Assembly: GCA_039927975.1 (NCBI GenBank)
Contig: JBDSTZ010000196.1
Span: forward strand, 1-19,273
Source of the DNA: JBDSTZ01 sp039927975
GTDB taxonomy: Bacteria; Pseudomonadota; Gammaproteobacteria; Burkholderiales; Burkholderiaceae_D
Length of the DNA: 19,273 nt
Direction of reading: 5' to 3'
The notes below the pieces were generated by a model. It did no database searches. It was given only the letters and a program-made list of their open reading frames with translations, and was not told where the DNA came from. Positions 15,918-19,273 of this stretch are shown one piece after another (the stretch's first letter is position 1; the number at the start of each line of letters is the position of its first letter). Made by a program: the position numbers and the translations under genes.

Positions 15918-16342
15918 AAACCAGCACTGTCCAGCGGCTGCTTGCGCGCTCGCCTGCCATCCTGCTCGCCATCGCGGCCGTCGCCGCCCCCGCCGCCCAG
16001 GCCGAAGTCGTGTTGATCGTCTCGGCCAAGTCGGCGCTGGCGCCCTCGGTTGAACAGGTCTGCCAGGTATTCCTCGGCAAGCTCAAGACGCCGACCCCGA
16101 TCACCCTGTCGGAGCAGCAACCCGCGCGCGACGAGTTCTACAGCAAGGCTTGCAAGAAGGATCCGGCCCAGGTGCGGGCGATCTGGGGCAAGTTGATCTT
16201 CACCGGCACCGGCACCCCGCCCAAGGAGGCGGGCAGCGGCGCGGACATGAAAAAACTGGTGGCCGGCGATCCCGGCAGCGTTGGCTACATCGACAAGAAA
16301 GACCTCGATGCCAGCGTCAAAGTGGTCGCCACCGTGAACTAG
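15914..16342 (+). CDS. Small PstS-like periplasmic binding protein
   Basis: 142 residues. Its ATG shares the ATGA overlap with the chemoreceptor stop. The signal peptide ends at about 30 (AAPAAQA, then EVVLIVSAKS). The mature part of about 112 residues is roughly one third of a true PstS, corresponding to a single lobe. FLGKLKTP, AIWGKLIFTGTGTPPKEAGS and VAGDPGSVGYIDKKDL match a widespread family of short proteins often labelled phosphate-ABC-transporter substrate-binding. There are no transporter permease or ATPase genes nearby, so uptake is unlikely. Two cysteines (50 and 80) could form a disulfide. Coupling to the receptor and to a porin suggests a periplasmic signal carrier. Ligand is unknown, and phosphate binding should not be assumed. 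Confidence 0.82.
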   Translation: MKTSTVQRLLARSPAILLAIAAVAAPAAQAEVVLIVSAKSALAPSVEQVCQVFLGKLKTPTPITLSEQQPARDEFYSKACKKDPAQVRAIWGKLIFTGTGTPPKEAGSGADMKKLVAGDPGSVGYIDKKDLDASVKVVATVN

Positions 16343-16398
16343 GATCCGGGCGAGCAATGAGCGACCAGACCAGACAAATCAGCCAGAGACAACCATCC

Positions 16399-17493
16399 AT
16401 GAAAAAACTTATCATTGCCCTTTTGCTGGCCAGCGCCGGCGCGGCCAATGCCGGCGACTTTAGCTTTTCCGGCTTCGCCACCGTTACCGCCGGCAAGGCT
16501 TTCGACGGCTACCAGGGCGACTTCGTCGACTTCAATTGCCCCTGCTTCATCGGCAATTACGAGCACGGCGCCACCTACGAAAAGAACCGCCTCAGCCTGG
16601 CCAAGGAATCGCTGATCGGCCTGCAAGGCAAATACCAGTTCACCAGCGCCTTGTCGGGCACCGTGCAGGTGGTCGGCCGCGCCTCCGAAAACGGCAAGCC
16701 GGAAGTCGACTGGGCCTACCTGTCCTACGACCTCTCGCCGGCGACCACGGTCCAGGTCGGTCGCCGCCGGCTGCCGATCTATGCCTATTCGGACAGCGTC
16801 TACGTCGGCTACACGCTGCCGTGGGTGCGCGTGCCGCAGGACATCTACGGCTGGGAAGTGGGCGCTTACAACGGCGCCAACATCTCGCACACCGTCGCGC
16901 TCGGCGACTGGGCGCTGCGCGGCAATCTGTTCGCCGGCCAGGAGGTCACCAAAGACAATATCGAGATGCGCAAGATCTACTACGGCTACAAGGTCGACGA
17001 TGCGTGGAAGCACATCCTGGGCGGCTATCTGGATGTCTCGAACGACATCTTCGGCGCCCGCCTGATGTACATGCAGAACTCGATCGACCTGACCCTGTAC
17101 GAGCCGGGCCAGCCAGTGGTGTCGGACAAGGGCGTGCGCCAGCGCATCATCGGTCTGTCGGCCAGCCTTGACTACGAGAACTGGATGGTGCGCGCCGAGG
17201 CCAACAGCTTCATCCGTCCGGTGCTCGACTACAAGTCGACGAGCTGGACCGCCACCGTCGGCTACCGCTGGGGCAACTTCACGCCAATGATCGGCTATTC
17301 CTCGTACAAGGAGAAGGCCACCGACCTGTACACCGACACGCAAAACGACAACACCCGTTTCGCCGGCGTGCGCTGGGATTTCCGCAAGAATATGGATCTG
17401 AAGGTGCAGTTCGATTCCGTGCGTGACAGCAGCTCCTACAGCTTCACCCACGACGCCAAGATGGCCACCGTCACGCTCGACGTGCTGTTCTGA
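16399..17493 (+). CDS. Outer-membrane porin-like beta-barrel protein
   Basis: 364 residues from the ATG at 16399. An in-frame ATG at 16357 with GGGCGAG upstream would add 14 polar residues before the signal peptide and is less likely. The signal peptide is MKKLIIALLLASAGAANA. The rest alternates polar and hydrophobic residues in short strands rich in Tyr, Trp and Gly (VDWAYLSYDL, TTVQVGRRRLPIYAYS, WTATVGYRWGNF), and the protein ends in Phe (VTLDVLF), the usual signal for barrel insertion. An unusual Cys-Pro-Cys motif sits at 47-49 (DFNCPCFIGNYEHG), near the start of the mature protein. The gene follows the PstS-like gene by 56 bp and a stem-loop ends the unit. It may admit, or hold, the compound sensed by the system. 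Confidence 0.86.
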   Translation: MKKLIIALLLASAGAANAGDFSFSGFATVTAGKAFDGYQGDFVDFNCPCFIGNYEHGATYEKNRLSLAKESLIGLQGKYQFTSALSGTVQVVGRASENGKPEVDWAYLSYDLSPATTVQVGRRRLPIYAYSDSVYVGYTLPWVRVPQDIYGWEVGAYNGANISHTVALGDWALRGNLFAGQEVTKDNIEMRKIYYGYKVDDAWKHILGGYLDVSNDIFGARLMYMQNSIDLTLYEPGQPVVSDKGVRQRIIGLSASLDYENWMVRAEANSFIRPVLDYKSTSWTATVGYRWGNFTPMIGYSSYKEKATDLYTDTQNDNTRFAGVRWDFRKNMDLKVQFDSVRDSSSYSFTHDAKMATVTLDVLF

Positions 17494-17501
17494 GGAAGCC
17501 C

Positions 17502-17526
17502 CCCGCGCCGATCACGTCGGTGCGGG
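17502..17526 (+). terminator. Stem-loop after the porin gene, possible terminator
   Basis: cccgcgccga (17502-17511) pairs with tcggtgcggg (17517-17526) over 10 bp, with one G-T pair and a 5-base loop, 8 bp after the stop codon. No T run follows (caaaatag), so termination would be imperfect or factor-assisted. Confidence 0.5.
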
Positions 17527-17539
17527 CAAAATAGGGACA

Positions 17540-17580
17540 GAGTCGGCGGAAAGCGGCTAGAATCGCTCCACCGCCGACTC
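17540..17580. repeat. REP-like hairpin upstream of the RAYT gene
   Basis: gagtcggcgg (17540-17549) pairs perfectly with ccgccgactc (17571-17580). Inside the 21-base loop agcg (17552-17555) can pair with cgct (17564-17567), giving a 41-base imperfect hairpin. It starts within the terminal repeat and ends 18 bp before the transposase ATG, where REP substrates of RAYTs are expected. Confidence 0.72.
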
Positions 17581-17598
17581 CCGCTCCCGTCCCGTCCC

Positions 17599-18288
17599 AT
17601 GGCCCGCCTGCCCCGCCTCATCCTGCCCGACCACCCGCACCACATCATCCAGCGCGGCAATGACGGGCAACTGATTTTCCGCGAGCCGGAAGACTACCAG
17701 CGCTTCCTGGTCTGGCTGCGCGAGAGCGCGCGCGAATTCGGCGTGGCCGTGCATGCCTACGCCCTCATGCCCGACCACCTGCACCTGCTGGCCACCCCCA
17801 GCGACGCCACCTGCCTGGCCCAGACCATGCAGCGGGTAGGGCGCTTTTACGTGCCTTGGTACAACGGTAAATACAACAGGGCCGGCAGTCTGTTCCAAGG
17901 CCGCTTCCGCACCTCGCTGATCGAAGCGCAGCGTTATTTCATGGTGTGCAGCCGCTATATCGAACTCAATCCGGTGCGCACCAGGATGGTGGCCGAGCCG
18001 GGCGAGTATCCGTGGTCGAGCTACGCGCACCACGCAGGCATCCGGCCCGACCCGGTGATCACCGATCACATGCTGTACTGGTCGCTGGGCAACACACCGT
18101 TTCAGCGCGAGGCCGCCTATAAAGAGATGGTCACGCAGTCGCTGTCGAAGGACGAGCTGGACACGGTCAGCCAGGCGCTGCACAAGGGCTGGCCGCTGGG
18201 ATCGCATGATTTCAAGCTGGGCTTGCAGAACCAGTTGCAGCGCCAGGTGCTGCCGGCCAAGCGCGGGCGGCCGTTCAAGCAAGAATAA
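17599..18288 (+). CDS. REP-associated tyrosine transposase (RAYT, Y1/HUH family)
   Basis: 229 residues. The N terminus PRLILPDHPHHIIQRGNDGQ is typical of the IS200/RAYT Y1 family. The HUH motif is MPDHLHLL with His60 and His62, and the likely catalytic tyrosine is in SRYIELNPVR (Tyr120). NRAGSLFQGRFRTSLIE (93-109) is the conserved segment between them. An extra C-terminal part (150-229) ends in the basic PAKRGRPFKQE. RAYTs nick single-stranded REP hairpins by a tyrosine-DNA bond and are thought to spread REP elements. All catalytic residues are present, so the gene looks intact. There is no Shine-Dalgarno sequence before the ATG, and a hairpin sits just upstream, which could keep expression low. 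Neighbours are housekeeping genes. Confidence 0.92.
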   Translation: MARLPRLILPDHPHHIIQRGNDGQLIFREPEDYQRFLVWLRESAREFGVAVHAYALMPDHLHLLATPSDATCLAQTMQRVGRFYVPWYNGKYNRAGSLFQGRFRTSLIEAQRYFMVCSRYIELNPVRTRMVAEPGEYPWSSYAHHAGIRPDPVITDHMLYWSLGNTPFQREAAYKEMVTQSLSKDELDTVSQALHKGWPLGSHDFKLGLQNQLQRQVLPAKRGRPFKQE

Positions 18289-18375
18289 GTCTGCAGGCCT
18301 TCTTTTTGCCCGCCAGCGGTGGGTGCTGATTCCCCCACACTTCTATGCGCGATGGCTTGTGCCACGTGAACAGTA

Positions 18376-18415
18376 AGCGACGCCGCCCCCGATGTGCTTG
18401 GGGGCGACTGCCGCT
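18376..18415. repeat. REP-like hairpin downstream of the RAYT gene
   Basis: cgccccc (18384-18390) pairs with gggggcg (18400-18406) around a 9-base loop, and outer agcg (18376-18379) can pair with cgct (18412-18415) across a small internal loop. A perfect palindrome taggcgccta follows at 18421-18430. The core differs from the upstream hairpin. Confidence 0.55.
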
Positions 18416-18439
18416 GTTATTAGGCGCCTAGGGTTGTTT

Positions 18440-18499
18440 GACTCTGTCCCCATTAAATTTTTCGGAACAAATGTTTATTTTTAATTCGACTCTGACCCT
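18440..18499. repeat. Two tandem copies of the RAYT terminal motif
   Basis: gactctgtccc (18440-18450) and gactctgaccct (18488-18499) are 48 bp apart in the same orientation, separated by AT-rich sequence. Both are inverted relative to gggacagagtc at 17534. The second, read on the other strand, matches the left copy with its flanks at 13 of 14 positions (taggg-acagagtcg versus taggg-tcagagtcg). Confidence 0.65.
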
Positions 18500-18510
18500 A
18501 ATTATAAGCC

Positions 18511-18539
18511 TTGAAATTTCTGCTGCATTGCACTAAGCT
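18511..18539 (+). promoter_or_regulatory. Candidate gltB promoter
   Basis: TTGAAA (18511-18516) and TAAGCT (18534-18539) are 17 bp apart, about 36 bp before the gltB ATG. The -10 is weak. The -35 begins only 11 bp after the last RAYT terminal motif, so the element may have replaced upstream control sequence. Confidence 0.4.
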
Positions 18540-18575
18540 CGACCTTCGACTCAAATAAAGTGCGGAGAAACGCCC

Positions 18576-19273
18576 ATGATTGCCCAAGGTTTGTACGATC
18601 CTTCCAATGAACATGACGCCTGCGGCGTCGGCTTCATCGCCCATATCAAGGGCAACAAGAGCCATTCGATCATCGAACAAGGCCTGCTGATCCTGAAAAA
18701 TCTCGATCACCGGGGCGCCGTGGGCGCCGACAAGCTCATGGGCGACGGCGCCGGCATCCTGATCCAGATCCCGGACCAGTACTACCGTGACGAAATGGCC
18801 AAGCAGGGCGTCGAACTGCCGCCGCCAGGCGAGTACGGCGTCGGCATGGTCTTCCTGCCGAAAGAAAACGCTTCGCGCATCGCGTGCGAACAAGAGATCG
18901 AGCGCGCCGTGCGCATCGAAGGCCAGGTCGTGCTGGGCTGGCGCAATGTGCCGCTCGACGAAACCATGCCGATGTCGCCGACCGTGCGCGCCAAAGAGCC
19001 GGTGATTCGCCAGATCTTCATCGGCCGCGGCCCGGACATCATGGTCACCGACGCGCTCGAGCGCAAACTGTATGTGATCCGCAAATCGTCGGGCCACGCC
19101 ATCCAGGCGCTGAAACTGATCCACGGCAAGGAATTCTTCGTTGCCTCGCTGTCGGCCCGCACCATCGTCTACAAGGGTCTGCTGCTGGCCGACCAGGTCG
19201 GCGTCTATTACAAGGCCCTGCAGGATCCGCGCTGCATCTCGGCGCTGGCGCTGGTCCACCAGCGTTTCTCGAC
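18576..19273 (+). CDS. gltB: Glutamate synthase large subunit, N-terminal part (runs off window)
   Basis: The frame opens at ATG 18576 with GGAGAAA as ribosome-binding site and runs 232 codons to the window edge. The start MIAQGLYDPSNEHDACGVGF shows the class II glutamine amidotransferase nucleophile Cys16, exposed after removal of a short propeptide. It continues with LKNLDHRGAVGADKLMGDGA and later KSSGHAIQALKLIHGKEFFV. The enzyme makes two glutamates from glutamine and 2-oxoglutarate using NADPH, together with GltD. The large subunit is usually about 1500-1600 residues, so about 15 percent is visible. gltD presumably follows outside the window. The RAYT element ends 77-126 bp upstream. Confidence 0.95.
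   Translation, partial: MIAQGLYDPSNEHDACGVGFIAHIKGNKSHSIIEQGLLILKNLDHRGAVGADKLMGDGAGILIQIPDQYYRDEMAKQGVELPPPGEYGVGMVFLPKENASRIACEQEIERAVRIEGQVVLGWRNVPLDETMPMSPTVRAKEPVIRQIFIGRGPDIMVTDALERKLYVIRKSSGHAIQALKLIHGKEFFVASLSARTIVYKGLLLADQVGVYYKALQDPRCISALALVHQRFS

Larger units (their letters stand above)
17534..18450 (+). mobile_element. RAYT/REP element with 11-bp terminal inverted repeats
   Basis: gggacagagtc at 17534-17544 is matched perfectly in inverted orientation by gactctgtccc at 18440-18450. The 917-bp interval contains one transposase gene and a REP-like hairpin on each side of it. A third, slightly different copy (gactctgaccct) follows at 18488-18499. This fits a REP-associated tyrosine transposase unit, which usually stays in place while its REP hairpins spread. 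The exact ends are inferred from the repeats. Confidence 0.7.

Overview
The window reads as ordinary chromosome of a GC-rich betaproteobacterium, most likely in the Oxalobacteraceae (Massilia/Duganella/Janthinobacterium group). This rests on high GC, typical Burkholderiales proteins (LiuR/LiuA, a grxD-ubiX pair, Tex, GltB) and a RAYT-type transposase. The genus is inferred from remembered protein resemblance and was not searched. I see no tRNA, rRNA, CRISPR array, integrase or plasmid origin.

Left part (1-5169). The start of liuA (isovaleryl-CoA dehydrogenase, minus strand, cut by the window edge) follows liuR, its likely MerR-family regulator. A 20-bp perfect palindrome lies in front of liuA and a related hexamer array lies in front of liuR. 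A Cro/CI-like DNA-binding protein and a 56-residue orphan gene follow on the plus strand, closed by a tandem-hairpin terminator. On the minus strand come grxD and ubiX (8-bp overlap), a REP-like repeat pair, a GNAT acetyltransferase and a lineage-specific lipoprotein. The lipoprotein gene has a near-consensus sigma70 promoter wrapped in two inverted repeats.

Middle part (5258-12167). tex lies on the minus strand. Upstream of it is a divergent pair of small secreted cysteine-containing proteins that look like diverged paralogues. The minus-strand member is interrupted by an in-frame amber codon, after which the reading frame stays open for 40 sensible codons. A 1050-residue SNF2-type helicase follows on the plus strand.

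Right part (12192-17526) is the most interesting block. A cytoplasmic PAS-histidine kinase and an OmpR-type response regulator are followed by a transmembrane chemoreceptor, a single-lobe PstS-like periplasmic protein (its ATG overlaps the receptor stop) and an outer-membrane porin with a Cys-Pro-Cys motif. A 9-bp direct repeat spaced 20 bp apart overlaps a candidate promoter before the receptor gene. I infer one sensory system reaching from the outer membrane (porin) through the periplasm (binding protein) and inner membrane (receptor) to the cytoplasm (kinase/regulator).

The right end holds a RAYT transposase gene bounded by 11-bp perfect inverted repeats, with REP-like hairpins on both sides. 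It sits directly upstream of the gltB promoter. gltB (glutamate synthase large subunit) runs off the window.
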